Assembly: GCA_963575745.1 (NCBI GenBank)
Contig: CAUYUJ010012113.1
Span: forward strand, 172,566-236,565
Reading direction: 5' to 3'
DNA from: Prorocentrum cordatum
Taxonomy: Eukaryota > Sar > Dinophyceae > Prorocentrales > Prorocentraceae
Length of the DNA stretch: 64,000 nucleotides
Under the pieces are notes generated by a model. It was given only the letters and a program-made list of their open reading frames with translations, was not told where the DNA came from and searched no databases. Made by a program: the position numbers and the translations under genes. Of the stretch, positions 1-10,089 are shown in pieces (the stretch's first letter is position 1; every line of letters starts with the position of its first letter).

Positions 1-62
1 CTAAGCTAAGCTACACTAAGCTAAGCCAAGCTAAGCTAAGACGAGATAAGCTAAGCCAAGCT
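1..62. repeat. Degenerate CTAAG pentanucleotide repeat
   Basis: The first 60 bases are about a dozen tandem copies of CTAAG with a few substitutions (CCAAG, ACGAG). It is cut by the window edge, so its full length is unknown. It does not match TTTAGGG or TTAGGG telomeric repeats. Just after it a 17-base motif, GACTGGGGGAACCGC with variants, occurs twice between 69 and 112. Confidence 0.9.
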
Positions 63-454
63 AAGGGGGCGCGACTGGGGGAACCGCGGGGCGGGGACTG
101 GGGGAACCGCCCGGGGCGCTTTCCACTGCCCGGCCCCTTTAAGCTAGAGAGTAAGAACCCTTCTAGGCAGAGCCTAGGTAGGGAAACAACAATTTGAACA
201 GCAACAAGTTGTTGTGGGTTCTGCGTTCTTAGCTATGCTGTTTGGCGTGTTCTGATCAACTGGCTGCGTTGTGTAACTGCCAACTACGCTACCCTCAGGT
301 CCTCCTTGCATCTAGTCCTCCCCAGACCTCCTTATCAGTGTTAGTGTTGCTCCTTTTGCTATGTTCTGGTCATCGGTGCAGGCTTGTCGCAGGGCCTCCG
401 AGCCTGTTTCGCGCACTTGTAAAACTGGTATTGGGGCGTTGTGTTTGCGCTGGG

Positions 455-1803
455 ATTTTGACACGTGTGAGGGGTGTGCCAAAATGGATGCGATGGGCGC
501 ATGCGAACGCTGGCATTTGGGCCTTCGGTGGGGCTCCCTGTAGGGACGCGAAACGTGTGAGGTGTGTGCCGAACTGGGTGTGGTGGGCGCGGTTGGCGCA
601 GTCGAGCGCTGGCAGTTGGGCCTTCGGTGGGACTCCTTGTGGGGCCACGAAACGTGTGAGGGGTGTGCAACAATGGGCGCGGTGGGGGCTCCCTATAGGG
701 CCCCGAAACGTGTGAGGGGTGTGCCAAACTGGGTGCGGTGGGCGCACGCGAACGCTGGCATTTGGGCTTTCGGTGGGGCCCTCTATGGGGCCACGAAATG
801 TGTGAGGGGCGTGCCAAAATGGGTGGGGTACGCGCGTGCGAACGCAGGCATTTGGGCCTTCGGTGGGTTTTCGTGTAGAGCCACGCAACGTGTGAAGGGC
901 GTGCCAAAGTGGGCGCGGTGGTCGCATGCGAATGCTGGCATTTGGGCCTTGGGCGGGGCTCCCGGTGCGGCCCCGAAACGTGTGAAGGATGTGCCAAAGA
1001 GGGTGCGGTGGGCGCAGGCGAGCGCTGGCATTTGGGCCTTCGGCGGGGCTCCCCATGGGGCCACGGAACGTATGAGGGGCGTGCCAAAATGGGCGCGGTG
1101 GGCGCATGCAAACGCTGGCATTTGGGCATTCGGTGGGGCTCCCCATCGGGCCCCGAAGCGTGTGAGAGGCGTGCCCAAATCGTTGGGGTGGGCGCGTGCG
1201 AACGCTGGCATTTGAGCTTTCGGTAAGGCTCCCTGTGGGGCCACAAAAGGTGTGAAGGGTGAGTATTTGGGCCTTCGGTGGGGCACCCTACGGAGCCACG
1301 AAGCGTGTGAGGGGCGTGCCAAAATGAGTGCAGTGGGCGCATGCGAACGCTGGCATTTGGGGTGTTCGGTGGGGCTTCCGAAATGGGTGCGGTGGGCGCA
1401 TGCGAACGCTGGCATTTGGGCCTTCGGTGGGGCTCCCTATAGGGCCCGGTTGGCGCAGGCGAACGCTGGAATTTGGGCCTTCGGTGGGGCTCCCTGTGGG
1501 GCCACGGAACGTGTGACGGGTGTGCCAAAATGGGTGCGGTGGGCGCATGCGAACGCTGGAATTTGGGCCTTCGGTGGGGCTCCCTATGGGGCCCCGCAAC
1601 GTGTGAGGGGTGTGCCAAAATGGGTGCGGTAGGCGCGTGCGAACGCTAGCATTTGGGCCTTCGGTGGGGCACATTATGGGGCCACGAAGCGTGCGAGGGG
1701 TGTGCCAAAAGGGGTGCGGTGGGCGCATGCGAACGCTGGCATTTAAACCTTCGGTGGGGCTCCCTACGGGGCCACGAAACGTGTGAGGGGTATGCCAAAA
1801 TGG
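455..1803. repeat. 90-bp tandem array 1
   Basis: About 15-17 tandem units, mostly 90 bp long with some shortened units (for example about 56 bp before 709). Each unit carries GGGGCCACGAAACGTGTGAG, then GTGTGCCAAAATGG, GCATGCGAACGCTGG and TTGGGCCTTCGGTGGGGC. Unit starts at CGTGTGAG fall near 464, 554, 653, 709, 799, 889, 979, 1069, 1159 and 1249, with more to 1780. Because 90 is a multiple of three, both strands stay open for hundreds of codons, so the long open frames here (for example minus 359-1618) are by-products of the repeat and not genes. A related array with an 89-bp period lies at 14.7-15.4 kb. Confidence 0.95.
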
Positions 1804-2165
1804 TTGACTGGTTCGGAAAGCAGAGGCAGGGATCGGAAGAGGAAGGGGAGGGAGGAGGGGGAGGAGGAAGGAAGGAGAGGGACGCGGGGCAGTGTCTTTT
1901 CAAAACGAGCACCCAACACCACCGGATAGCTGGGGATGAATTTTCAAAACAACCGAAAACAACTGCCCAGAGCATATTCAGGATGTACGAAGCCCTCCAG
2001 GGGGCCGCTGCCGCTAGAGTGCCATGTACACCTCGCTCCGCCCTTCCCCACTTCACAACCAGCAATCCTGCGATGCTGGATCCTCGCCTTGAATCAGCAG
2101 CGCCCGACGGTGTCTCCTCCTGCTGCTTCTCCTCCCCTCCTCCAGTCCCCCCCCCTTTCTAGCTT
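1804..2165. other. Array 1 junction: GGAGG tract and CCAACACCAC box
   Basis: Immediately after array 1 comes a purine-rich GGAGG/GAGGAA tract (about 1836-1890) and then CACCCAACACCACCGGATAG (near 1909-1929). The same succession, array then GGAGG tract then CCCAACACCACAGGATGG, follows array 2 at 15.43-15.50 kb, and an inverted version lies at 2.46-2.53 kb. This shows that array plus junction form one repeated composite unit. No gene is seen here. Confidence 0.75.
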
Positions 2166-2169
2166 ATGC

Positions 2170-2545
2170 TCTCCGGGTGTCCATTTCGGAACACCCTCAC
2201 GCGTTTCGTGGCCCATAGAGCACTCCACCGAAGGCCCTAGCGGCAACGGTCGCGTCCCTCCCTTCCGCCCCTCTCGGCACACCCATCACACGCTTCTTGG
2301 TCTTGGCCATACAGGGAGCTGCGAGCTCGACCGAAAGTCTCATGACTCACGCGCCTAGTTCGAGAGGGCCACGCCTTGCACTACTCACAGCTGCGTTTTT
2401 TGTCTGTTCGGTTGGGTTGGGCTCGGTGCCTCGCCAAACTATGTCTGCTGTTCTCCGACACTTTTTCCCAAACAATCCTGTGGTGCTGGGTCCTAGTTCT
2501 CGATCGGCAACACCCCGCTCCTCCTCCCCCCCTCCCATCCCGGCG
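2170..2545 (-). repeat. Inverted partial copy of the array-1 composite repeat
   Basis: On the minus strand 2178-2237 reads GGGCCTTCGGTGGAG, GGGCCACGAAACGCGTGAGG and GTTCCGAAATGG, which is one array unit. A more degenerate unit follows at about 2274-2320. The junction box GACCCAGCACCACAGGAT with TTTGGGAAAAAG is at 2463-2496, next to a CTCCTCC tract near 2519-2540. Order and orientation are those of the plus-strand block reversed. It is probably an inverted rearrangement of the same family. Confidence 0.75.
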
Positions 2546-2799
2546 AGCTGTCGGGGCCCATGCCGCTTCTGATTCTTCCATGCCTGGGGACGCTAGCCCG
2601 GGGGATGGGGCCAGAGCGGTGGCGGGATGGGCGGTAGTCGCCCGGGGGCGCGCCCGCGCCTCGATGGAGCCAGCGCTCTCCTCGGCGGAGTGGACAGATG
2701 TGCGGCCGAGGAGGGAGGGAGGGAGCGGAGGGACGAATGGGAAGAGGGAGAAGGAAGAAAGGACACACGGATACGAGGCGTATTGGCGCCAGCTAGCCA

Positions 2800-3240
2800 C
2801 CCCCCAGGTCCGATGGCCCCAAGACGGCCCAAGATGTCCTGCAGATGGCCCACGGGGCCTCCAAGACGCCCCAAGGGGGCTCCAAGAGGATCTCCAGGAG
2901 GCCATAATAAGAAATGGACCGTTGAATTGTTCAATGAATTAACGTTCGGAAACTGCCGAATAGGTCTCAAATATTGCCACAGGACGGCCCAAGAAGCCCC
3001 GAAGAGGCTAGCAAGACGCCTGGTCCTCCGTGTCCTGCCTCCCATCCTCCTGTCTCTTCCTTTCCCAAGTGCTCCCCCTACGGGGTTCCACAACGGCGGG
3101 AGGGAACGTGTAGTCCAATAGCTTGTTTGGCCGCATGGGCGTTTCCCAGAGTCAGGGCAGGGGGCGGTGGTGATTCGCCGTAGGCGCCTTCGATCCGCCG
3201 CCCCCTGTTGATGTATCAAAGGCTCGAGCGCCAAACTTCT
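2800..3240. repeat. CCAAGA-type degenerate repeat with conserved tail
   Basis: Loose tandem copies of CCCCAAGANGGCC (roughly 10-12 bp) fill 2810-2905 and 2975-3010 on the plus strand. A tail follows: GGTTCCACAACGGCGGGAGG, then CCAATAGCTTG and GGTGATTCGCCGTAGGCG near 3165-3185. The same tail, GTTTCCATCACGGCTGTGGG then CCGATAGCTTAG and GGTGGTTCGCCGTAGGCG, follows the CCAAGA block at 24.0-24.4 kb. The tail therefore belongs to the repeat family and is not unique DNA. Confidence 0.75.
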
Positions 3241-3299
3241 GTGTTTGGATTAGTTTGCAGGTTCCAAATGGACTCTAGACCGATCTCGCAAGCCTTCCG

Positions 3300-3545
3300 G
3301 AAAACTCGGTCGGCAGAGATGTGTCCGCTTTAGATGGCTCCAACATGGCAAACGAAAATATCCAAGACGGCTAAGATGGCCTCCGCGACGGCTCAGATGG
3401 CCCAAACAAGAGCTCAGTATGGCCTCAATGTATGTTTCCATGACGGCCAAGATGCACCCAAGACAGCGTAAGGGAGCCTCAAGACGGTCGAGAGGGCCCT
3501 CACGACGCCCCGAGAGGGCTCCAAGAGGACCTACACAATACCAAG
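3300..3545. repeat. Second CCAAGA-type block
   Basis: Degenerate CCAAGATGGC/CTCAAGACGG units on the plus strand, more diverged than those at 23 or 26 kb. Orientation is the same as in every other CCAAGA block in the window. No coding signal was seen. Confidence 0.7.
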
Positions 3546-3629
3546 CTCAAGTAGGATCCTGAAGTTGGTGGCGAGCGCGGGGGAGAAGTGACAAGGGGCG
3601 GGCTTTCTCAGAAGGCTCGGAAGTCCCCT

Positions 3630-3688
3630 GGCCTTCTGAAAAGTTGTCTGAGCCCTCCCCGAAGACACAGAAAACTTCTCAGAAGGCC
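3630..3688. other. 16-bp stem inverted repeat
   Basis: GGCCTTCTGAAAAGTT at 3630-3645 pairs with AACTTCTCAGAAGGCC at 3673-3688 with one mismatch, leaving a 27-base loop. TCTCAGAAGGC also occurs at 3606-3616. Function unknown; it could be a remnant terminal repeat or a transcribed hairpin. Confidence 0.7.
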
Positions 3689-3699
3689 CGAGATCTTTT

Positions 3700-4254
3700 G
3701 AGAAGCCCCGCCGCCGCCTTCTCCTTCTCACTTCCCCCCTCGCTCGCTGCCGATGTCTACGCGATGTTAAACACACTGCTGCACTACCCCCCCCCATACC
3801 CAAAGAGAGCCGCCTCCATCCTTTTATGGCACACCTGCCCATTTTTCTTGGCCCTAGCTTCGGCTCAAAGGAGCGGCGGGCCACGGCCCGCACTTTGAGC
3901 CCTGGGACCCTCCCAGCCCTGATCCGAGCCCAGGGGCTCGGGACTCTCCGTCACGCCGCCGGTGATGCGGCGCCTCGGGTGGGCGCTGGTGGGCGCTCTC
4001 GGGCTCTCCGAGCTGGACGGCCTCCCTGAGCTGCTTGACGGCCGCGGGTCGGCGGTGGCCGAGGAGCCGAGCGAGCGCTGGTCGGAGGTCGACGCAGAGC
4101 CCTGGCGGGGTGTGCCCGCAAGGTTCATGGCGCCCTGGTCGCGGTGCAACCTAGTATACGTGCAGGCGTGAGGGCACAAGACGGGCTGCCAACAGCCAGG
4201 TGTGGACGGCAGACCCTGCGCAGCGCGCGGTGATCACAAGCTTTTGAGAGACAA
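3700..4254. other. No recognisable gene
   Basis: GC-rich sequence between the CCAAGA block and the first retroelement. I see no conserved motif, RNA gene or strong coding frame. It may hold the 5' untranslated leader of the plus-strand retroelement that starts near 4.26 kb. Confidence 0.5.
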
Positions 4255-4287
4255 GGCTCACCCTGGCATGCCCGTCCCAAGCGAGGA

Positions 4288-4662
4288 GTGGCCTGGACGG
4301 AGCACCCTGGCCTATCGGAGAAGCAGAGGGAGCAAGCGGTGATCGCAGCTAAGCGGCTGATCGTACGGCATGAGCTGGGGCAGGCGGAGGCAACATCAAT
4401 CAAGACGGGCATCAAGGGCGGCAAAAAGAAGACCAGCAACCGTACGAAGGTCGAAACGTGGATGGGCAAGGGCGTGATCGCCGCGATCTTCACGATCTCG
4501 AGCCATCGGACGTGGGGTAGCTTCGCTGCTGATGGCTTCGTGCTCTGGCGAATTTGGCGCTTCTTCCAGCTTGGTCCGCTGATCTCGGCCACCTCGAGGT
4601 GCTCGTCAGATACGTGGGGGCGTACCCCAGGTGTGGTCGTACCTGGGCAGCGGCAGGGCTAG
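4288..4662 (+). pseudogene. Gag-like N-terminal ORF of the plus-strand retroelement
   Basis: A 124-residue ORF with a charged N-terminal helix (EKQREQAVIAAKRL), a basic patch (KGGKKKTSNRTK) and a hydrophobic/aromatic stretch (FVLWRIWRFFQLGPLI). Such short N-terminal proteins precede the gag region in dinoflagellate retroelements; that is family knowledge, not proof. The start was chosen as the first ATG of the open frame. It runs directly into the Ser/Asp-rich segment in another frame near 4.67 kb, so a frameshift probably separates parts of one original polyprotein. Confidence 0.5.
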
Positions 4663-5646
4663 CGACTCCGACAGCGAGTGGCAGCGACTCGGAGGCGGGC
4701 AGCGTCTGCGGGGGGGCCGACATCAGCGACAGCGATGAGGCGACGGACACCAAGGCGCTGTCTGCGGAGCTCGCGGAACGGCAGTCGGACCTGGCCAGCG
4801 CGGTCGGCGAGCTGAAGTCGAGGATCGAGGGCGGCGACGGGGCTTCGGGTGCTGCAAGTGGTGGAGGCGGTGACCCGGCCTCGGGGTCCTCTCTGCCGCC
4901 GCCGGCGGAGCCTCCAGGACCGCGACCTGGTGAACGGACGATGGCCGGCGTGGACACCTTCCTCCAGAAGTTGACCGAGCACGAGGACGCGTTCAGGAAG
5001 AACGCGGGTCTGTCTACCAAGGCGCAGGCTGGATCGCCCACGCCGAGCTCGAGTGCCGCTTCGTGGGAGAAGGTCGGTGACCTGGGGGACGCTGAGGGAC
5101 CAGATCGTGCAGCGAAAGGAGGAGACGGTGAACCCCAAAGCCAGCCTGCTGATGACCCTCCAGCGATACCGTACCATCGCGGGCACTCCCATGGGCGGGG
5201 TCAGGACGCGTGTGGCCCCGACGGTACTTGCGAAACTCTACAATGGCGGGCGCAGTGCCCGCGTGGAGACGCAGGGGTGGCTACAGAGTAAGGAGCTGCA
5301 GGGCGCGGGGCTGGCGCAGTATATCAAATTGTTGGCCATGGTGCTTGACCGCATGATGAGCCAGAGGCAGTGGGACGAGCTGATCAGCTCGCAGGCCGCC
5401 GAGCTGACTTGCCCGAGGCTCTACGAGCGGGTGGAGTGCAAAGCTGAGCAGCAGCATCCGAAGAGTCAGCACGGCGGGAAGTGGAGTTCGAAGGTCGACT
5501 GGACGCTGAGTACCTGCGCTTGGACGGCGAACAGCGAGAACCACAAGGCCGATGACGAGGTGATGGAGAAGCTCGAGCGGCGGGCGATCTTTAACAAGCA
5601 CTTGGGTGAGGTGCGTTCGGGCCAGCCTGCAGGGGATGACGAATAG
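4663..5646 (+). pseudogene. Gag-like segment of the plus-strand retroelement
   Basis: Two overlapping frames. The upstream one (within 4554-5291) is Ser/Asp/Glu-rich with ISDSDEATDTKALSAELAER and a Gly/Pro linker. The downstream one (5053-5646) has SVTWGTLRDQIVQRKE, then a compact helical part (LAQYIKLLAMVLDRMM, WDELISSQAAEL) and ends with EKLERRAIFNKHLGE. The frame change near 5.08 kb is a break in one original ORF. No zinc knuckle is visible. The role inferred is a structural nucleic-acid-binding protein of the element. Confidence 0.5.
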
Positions 5647-5664
5647 GTTGCGGCTTGAGTTATC

Positions 5665-6483
5665 ATGGTGCGCTCTGGCCAAGGCCTGGGACGTCAATCC
5701 TCTCTGCCACGGCCGCGGCGGCGAGCTGCATTCGTACCGAGCTTCCTGCTGGACACCTCTGGCGGGTGGTGGAGCTACATCGGGCTGGTGAGTATCCTGG
5801 CGATCGCCTGTGGGGTTCTCCACGGGGGCGTCATCGAGCGGGGGCCTCCTTTGTACCTGAGGGCCTCCGTTCCCTTCCAGCAAGTTGGCTTTCCCGTGCG
5901 TCGCGGCGCAGGTCGCCGGGTGGTTCCAGATGACTACTTGGGAGAAGGCGTTGAGGGAACGAGATCCTCCGAGGAGTCTACCTTGCCTGCCTTTCCCACT
6001 GAAGAAGAGACGATCGAGTTCGGGTCTGTCGGAAACGGAGCTGAGGCTGACGTGGAGGCGGACTTCGAGAACGATAGCGGCGATTCGAAGTATGGCCACT
6101 GGCTGTTCGAGTGGCTGGATCCGACCGTCAGGTCTGGGCCAGACAGCCATGAGTCAGGACGAGTGGGGGAAAAGCACGCCGCTGCAGAAACGACTGGTGA
6201 CGACCGCCTGGGACTTTCAGGCGGTGAGGGCAAGGTGGGGGACCATCAACGACGGCTGAGCGGCTTTGAGCCGCCTGGCGGAAGGGAGTCCGACAGACTA
6301 TTTCACAAAGAGAACTACGAAGACGAGGACCGAAGCACCAAGTACACCGTCGGCGCTGAGGAAAGGGGGCTTGTGCCCCCTGAAGGTGGCGCAGGAGTCG
6401 CTACCAGCACCGGAGACGAAGAGCTTGAAGGTCCACGGGATCTCGAACCTAGCGGGCAGGTGCTTGACGGAGGCCAACGCTGA
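5665..6483 (+). pseudogene. Linker with hydrophobic segment upstream of RT
   Basis: The 272-codon frame begins with FVPSFLLDTSGGWWSYIG and a hydrophobic run (LVSILAIACGVLHGGVIERG) that could span a membrane or be a buried core. A strongly acidic region follows (EEETIEFGSVGNG, ADFENDSGDSKYG). Near 6.36 kb the likely original frame switches: frame 6266-6766 gives CPLKVAQESLPAPETKSLKV, which fits the pre-RT linker seen in related elements. No enzymatic motif is seen. Confidence 0.45.
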
Positions 6484-7443
6484 TGATCAAGGCCACGGGG
6501 GAGGTGGTCTGCGACCAATACGAGAAGACAAAGAGCTACTCGGACCCCGCGCTGAAGAGCAAGAAGGAGCGTCTGGGACTTGCCCTGCGCATGACCCAAG
6601 CAGTTATGATCACCTGTGTGAAGCACGTGCGAGAACGTGTCGGGCTGTTCACGGTGGCCAAGTACTTCGACTCGAAGACTGGCTGTGTCGTGAAATCTCG
6701 CCTGGTCCGGGATTGTCGGAAGGTCAACCTGCTCTTCGTGGATCCCCCTTGGGTCCCGCTTGGTAGTCCCGCGCGCCTGGCTCTCCTGGAGCTGGACGAG
6801 GCAATATTTCGTGGACGACGGCTTTTCTCCTTCCGGGGCGACGTGCCGGATTGATTGGTTCTACAGGCTGCACTGGGGCTCGGAGCTGGCGAATTTTTTG
6901 TGGTGGAAGGCGTTTCGCCGCAGGAGCTGTACCGCTTCGGCCTGGAGCAGGGGGTGGAGCGCAGGAGGAAGATATCGGGATTGGGGCCGAGAGCTTGGTG
7001 ATGGGGTCCGCCTGGGCAGTCTTTCTGGCCCACACAGCTGCATGGAGGCGAGCTTCGAGTCTCTGAGGGCCCCAAGCTTGACCTATGGCAAGCCCACGCC
7101 TTCCTGCGGCCTCACCGACCAGGAGGCGACCCGCTTCATGCTGATGCTGTATATCGACGAGTACATCAATTTCACGCTGGCAGAGAGGACGGGGAGACGA
7201 CGGTCCTGGACGACAAAATGATGGTCAATAAGCTCCTGAACAGCAGAGGCCTCGCAGTCCGCAAGGAGGCCTGAGGAGAGCGGCCTGGGTCTCTGCATCG
7301 GACCCGGTCGTCCCTACACGTTGAGGATACAACCTTCGGAGTTTTAGCAAGTGGTCTTGGCGACAGAGGCGGCTGTCCTGGAGAGGCATCTTCGGCCCTC
7401 AACGGAGGTATCGCTGGTCGGACACTGGACGTGGAGTATGAGG
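6483..7443 (+). pseudogene. Reverse transcriptase of the plus-strand element, frameshifted
   Basis: RT fingers and palm read VGLFTVAKYFDSKTG, SRLVRDCRKVNLLFVDPPWV and RRLFSFRGDVPD, where the Asp of GDVPD fits catalytic motif A. A 4-bp tandem duplication (GATT at 6849-6852 and again 6853-6856) shifts the frame just before WFYRL. The next frame gives FVVEGVSPQELYRF-like sequence and FMLMLYIDEYINF, where YIDE occupies the YxDD box of motif C. A further frame carries VRKEA and then TEAAVLERHLRPSTEVSLVG with HWTW (RT thumb) before the break at 7444. RT would copy element RNA. As read it is dead by frameshifts and truncation. Confidence 0.75.
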
Positions 7444-7444
7444 G

Positions 7445-7600
7445 CATCCCCGCTAGAAAGAAATGTCCCCCCCAGCCGGCAGTGTTTCTGAACAGCCGAC
7501 TGCCTCGGACGCGATGTCACGCGTCAAGTGCCTGAGGGGGTGAGAAGGCGCTAGACTACTCACCAGGAAGCCTCCGAAAACGTATCCTCGTTCCCGCTTG
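7445..7600 (-). repeat. Terminal repeat B2 of the nested YR element
   Basis: Begins CATCCCCGCTAGAAAGAA on the plus strand and ends near TCGTTCCCGCTTG. It matches 7757-7915 with a few substitutions and small indels in a poly-C run. Its outer edge at 7445 is the junction with the interrupted RT of the plus-strand element. Confidence 0.85.
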
Positions 7601-7756
7601 CTCCGAAAAGGCTGGCCGCCCTGGAGGGGCCACGCACAACACTGCATTGAACTACGAACGTGAAGAGAAGAAGAAGAGGGGAGGAGGACGGGGAAAGGGT
7701 GGTGCCGAAAAAACTATTGAGGACACCAACAGCGAGATAACGCACCAACATGCATA
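7601..7756 (-). repeat. Spacer A2 between the B repeats
   Basis: About 156 bp lying between the two B copies, with a GAAGAGAAGAAGAAGAGGGG purine tract. In A1-B1-A2-B2 elements this segment should match the 5' end (A1) of the full element. A1 is absent here because the element is 5' truncated, so the label rests on position only. Confidence 0.6.
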
Positions 7757-7915
7757 CATCCCCGCTAGAAAGAAGTGCCCCCCCCCCAGCCGGCACTGTT
7801 TCTGAACAGCCGACTGCCGCGAACGCGATGGCACGCGTTAAGTGCCTGATGGGGGTAAGAATGCGCTAGACTACTCACCAGGAAGCCTCCGAAAACTAAT
7901 CCTCGCTTTCGCTTG
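7757..7915 (-). repeat. Terminal repeat B1 overlapping the recombinase C-terminus
   Basis: Second copy of the B repeat, in direct orientation 312 bp from B2. The recombinase frame runs through it and encodes FGGFLVSSLAHS. The B2 copy would encode the near-identical FGGFLVSSLAPS. The coding sequence therefore overlaps the inner repeat. Confidence 0.85.
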
Positions 7916-8830
7916 CCACGGCTTGCCAGCACTTCATTGCGCAGGACCTTGTTGAGCGAGGCCAGAAGTCGTCCAGGCAGTTCTTTTCGGAGCTTTTGTG
8001 CTTGGGCCACATGATTTGATGAGACCTTCTGGATGGCTCGGAGAAGGGCCGCAGGGTTCATATAGATTTGACAATTTTCTGCACGCATCCAGCGGCCGCG
8101 GCTCTGGATGTCAGGCAGGCCAACCCCGTTCTTGAACGCATCATGAGACGGGCCTCCGTGCCGCATCCCGTGCGGCACCACCCTGTAGCCCAGGTGGTCG
8201 GAGGCTTGGTTGAAGGCCTTCTCGACGGCCCCCAGCGCGAGGCCTCTGAACAGCAGCCCGCCTGGCTTTGCCCGCTCGGAGATGCTCTTGAGCAGGGGCT
8301 CCATCCAGCGACGATCTTGCCACGCGGCCACCGCGCCGGCGTCGAACTGCCTGTTCTTGGCGGGCCTGCGTCTGGTCGAGGGGGCAACCGTGATGCTCCA
8401 CTTCTGGATCGAGGCGCCCTGCGCGGGCGTGCACAGGTCCTCCTTGCGGAGCTCGATCGCCTCGGACGGCCTGAGATGGCAGTCCCAGGCCAGCAGGGCG
8501 AAGAAACCGACGAGGCACAGCTCTTGCTGGATGAAGGAGTCGACGAACAGCCAAGTCATCTCCTCGCACGGTGGGCCCCTGGACTTCTCTGGCGCCCTTC
8601 GAGAGAACGAGCGCAGCGCGGCCTTGGCAAGAGCGCATCAGCTGGGGGCTTTGATCGGCAAGTCCAATGTCCAGGCAGCGCCGTAGAGGGCATAGCGGGC
8701 AGCGCTCACCGCAGCGCCGTCCAAGAAGAGGAACTCCGTGTACTCGACGAGGAGCTTGTCCCACTGCACCGCGGCGGTGGCGGCTGGAACAGCGCGGGCG
8801 AAGCGGACCGCGGCAGCGTTGCAGTCGCGA
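7765..8830 (-). pseudogene. Tyrosine recombinase (YR) with intact catalytic residues, one in-frame TGA
   Basis: The N-terminal SAM-like part reads VQWDKLLVEYTEFLFLDG and AARYALYGAAWTLDLPIK. A TGA at 8638-8640 follows in the same frame, then about 26 codons to the ATG at 8559. In the 264 codons from 8559 the catalytic set is all present: Arg30 (HLRPSEAIEL), His130 and Arg133 (HGMRH), Trp157 (RGRWM) and Tyr166 (QIYMN). The enzyme would integrate circular element DNA by site-specific recombination. The TGA could be CGA to TGA at a CpG, a sequence error, or true inactivation. This is the least damaged enzyme in the window. Confidence 0.88.
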
Positions 8831-8879
8831 CAGCGCTGCTGCGTCGTTGGGCCCAACGCAAGGCGACGTAGAAACCCAG

Positions 8880-9700
8880 GCCCGTCTTCAGGGTGATGCC
8901 GGCGTCGCCGACCCGCAGCACGGCGTTCGGCTGCGGCCAGGCCTCTGGCGGTCAGCGAGGGCGCCCAGCTCCCACTTGAGCGGCTGCCCGTCCCAGCACC
9001 CGCCCGCTGACTCCCACCCGAGCGTGGCCTTCGCCGGGAGGGGGTCCACGCGGGCGCAATGGTTGACCTTCTGGCCGAGGCAGGCTGCCAAGTGCTCCTC
9101 CCGCCGCTGATCGCTGCGGGGCTCGCCCTCCTTCCCCCAGGCAGCTGGCGGAGCGGCGCCCCACAGCACTCCCGCCAGGCGGCGGCAAAACTGAGGAGGG
9201 TAAGCCGAGGCGAAAGATGTCCTCCACCGCCAGCGAGCAGGCGACGTCGCCGTGGCTGGGAGGCGAACCGACCCTTGCAGCACGACGTGTCGCGCGTGCC
9301 CGGGGCACCTGGCCTCCGTGCGTTCAGGGCCATGCAGGTCCCCCACGAGCAGGGTCGGCTTCTTCCATGCTGCGCCGAAGGCGCACATGTCCAGCTCCAC
9401 GCGAACGGCAGCAGCACGCCTACGCAGGCGCTCCAGCGGCGGCCAGCTCCAGAGGTGGCTCGACCGAGGGTTGTCGATGACGAACTGAGCGCCAGCGTCC
9501 AGGCAGGCCCGCACCACCCGACATGAGAACTTGGCGCAGGCGAGACCGGAGTACGACGCGGCCGAGTCCGCCATCTCGCCACCTCGCCGGGCAGCGCTCC
9601 AGCGCGTGCAGGGGGCCCCCAGGGCGACAGCCCACTGCGCGATGGTGTCCGAGACCGGGGCCCTGGTGACGTCGAAGTACTCTGCGTTGATGTGGTCGAC
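8880..9700 (-). pseudogene. Methyltransferase-like domain between RNase H and YR
   Basis: In the frame ending at 9574 the protein reads YSGLACAKFSCRVVRACLD, AQFVIDNPRSSHLWSWPP, VELDMCAFGAAWKKPTLLVG and ARHVVLQG. The pattern (I/E)NPxSSxLW followed by CxFGxxxxKPT and HVVLxG recurs between RNase H and YR in related dinoflagellate elements and recalls a DNA methyltransferase core. I cannot assign it to C5 or N6 methylation. A shift to another frame near 8.92 kb (VGDAGITLKTGLGFYVALRW) links it to the recombinase. Confidence 0.55.
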
Positions 9701-10089
9701 TGGAGCAGCACAGCGCAGTCCGCCGCCCAGAGCTCCAGCGGCGAGGCGGCAGCGCCCAGCGAAGAACTCGAGGGAATAAACCTCACCTCGCTGTCTGAGC
9801 CCGCGGCGGCGAAGGCGGCGAGCCGCGCCCCCGCCGCGGCCAGCTTCGGGCTGTCATGCACGGCCTCTTCGGCCGCCTCAGGCGCCCGAGGGGTCGGTGA
9901 CCCTTCCCTGCTCCGAGCGGGATCCAGAGGGTCACCGCGGTCCTCGCAGGGCTCCTCGGCGAGTCGCCAGCGGCGAGCGGCGGCCGAGAGCGGCTCGGCG
10001 GGCGTCGAGGGCTCCTCGGCGCGGGCGAGCAGGCGGCCCAGGCGGCCAACGTCTCGAAGTTCAGCAGCCCGGCCTTGCACGCTCTGCCC

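Larger units (their letters stand above)
4255..7444 (+). mobile_element. Plus-strand retroelement, 3' part cut off by a nested insertion
   Basis: Coding pieces in order on the plus strand are an N-terminal gag-like ORF (4288), acidic and basic gag-like segments (to 5646), a membrane-associated linker region (5665-6483) and a reverse transcriptase (6483-7443). The RT thumb-like stretch LVGHWTW ends at about 7440, and at 7445 the sequence changes abruptly to the terminal repeat of the minus-strand YR element. The 3' half (RNase H onward) is therefore missing in this window. Frames shift several times, so it is not functional as read. The class is uncertain: the RT resembles the YR/DIRS-like retroelements of dinoflagellates, but no terminal repeat of its own was found. 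Confidence 0.75.

Noticed and set aside
1-60. (CTAAG)n as a telomere
   Set aside because: Unit does not match known TTTAGGG-type telomeric repeats, it is degenerate, and the window continues into array DNA.
359-1618. 419-codon minus-strand ORF
   Set aside because: It lies wholly in the 90-bp array; the period is a multiple of three, so the frame stays open automatically. The peptide is only the translated repeat.
3826-3880. CCCATTTTTCTTGGCC...GGCTCAAAG as a spliced-leader relic
   Set aside because: Needs a large insertion to fit; no contiguous match to the leader.
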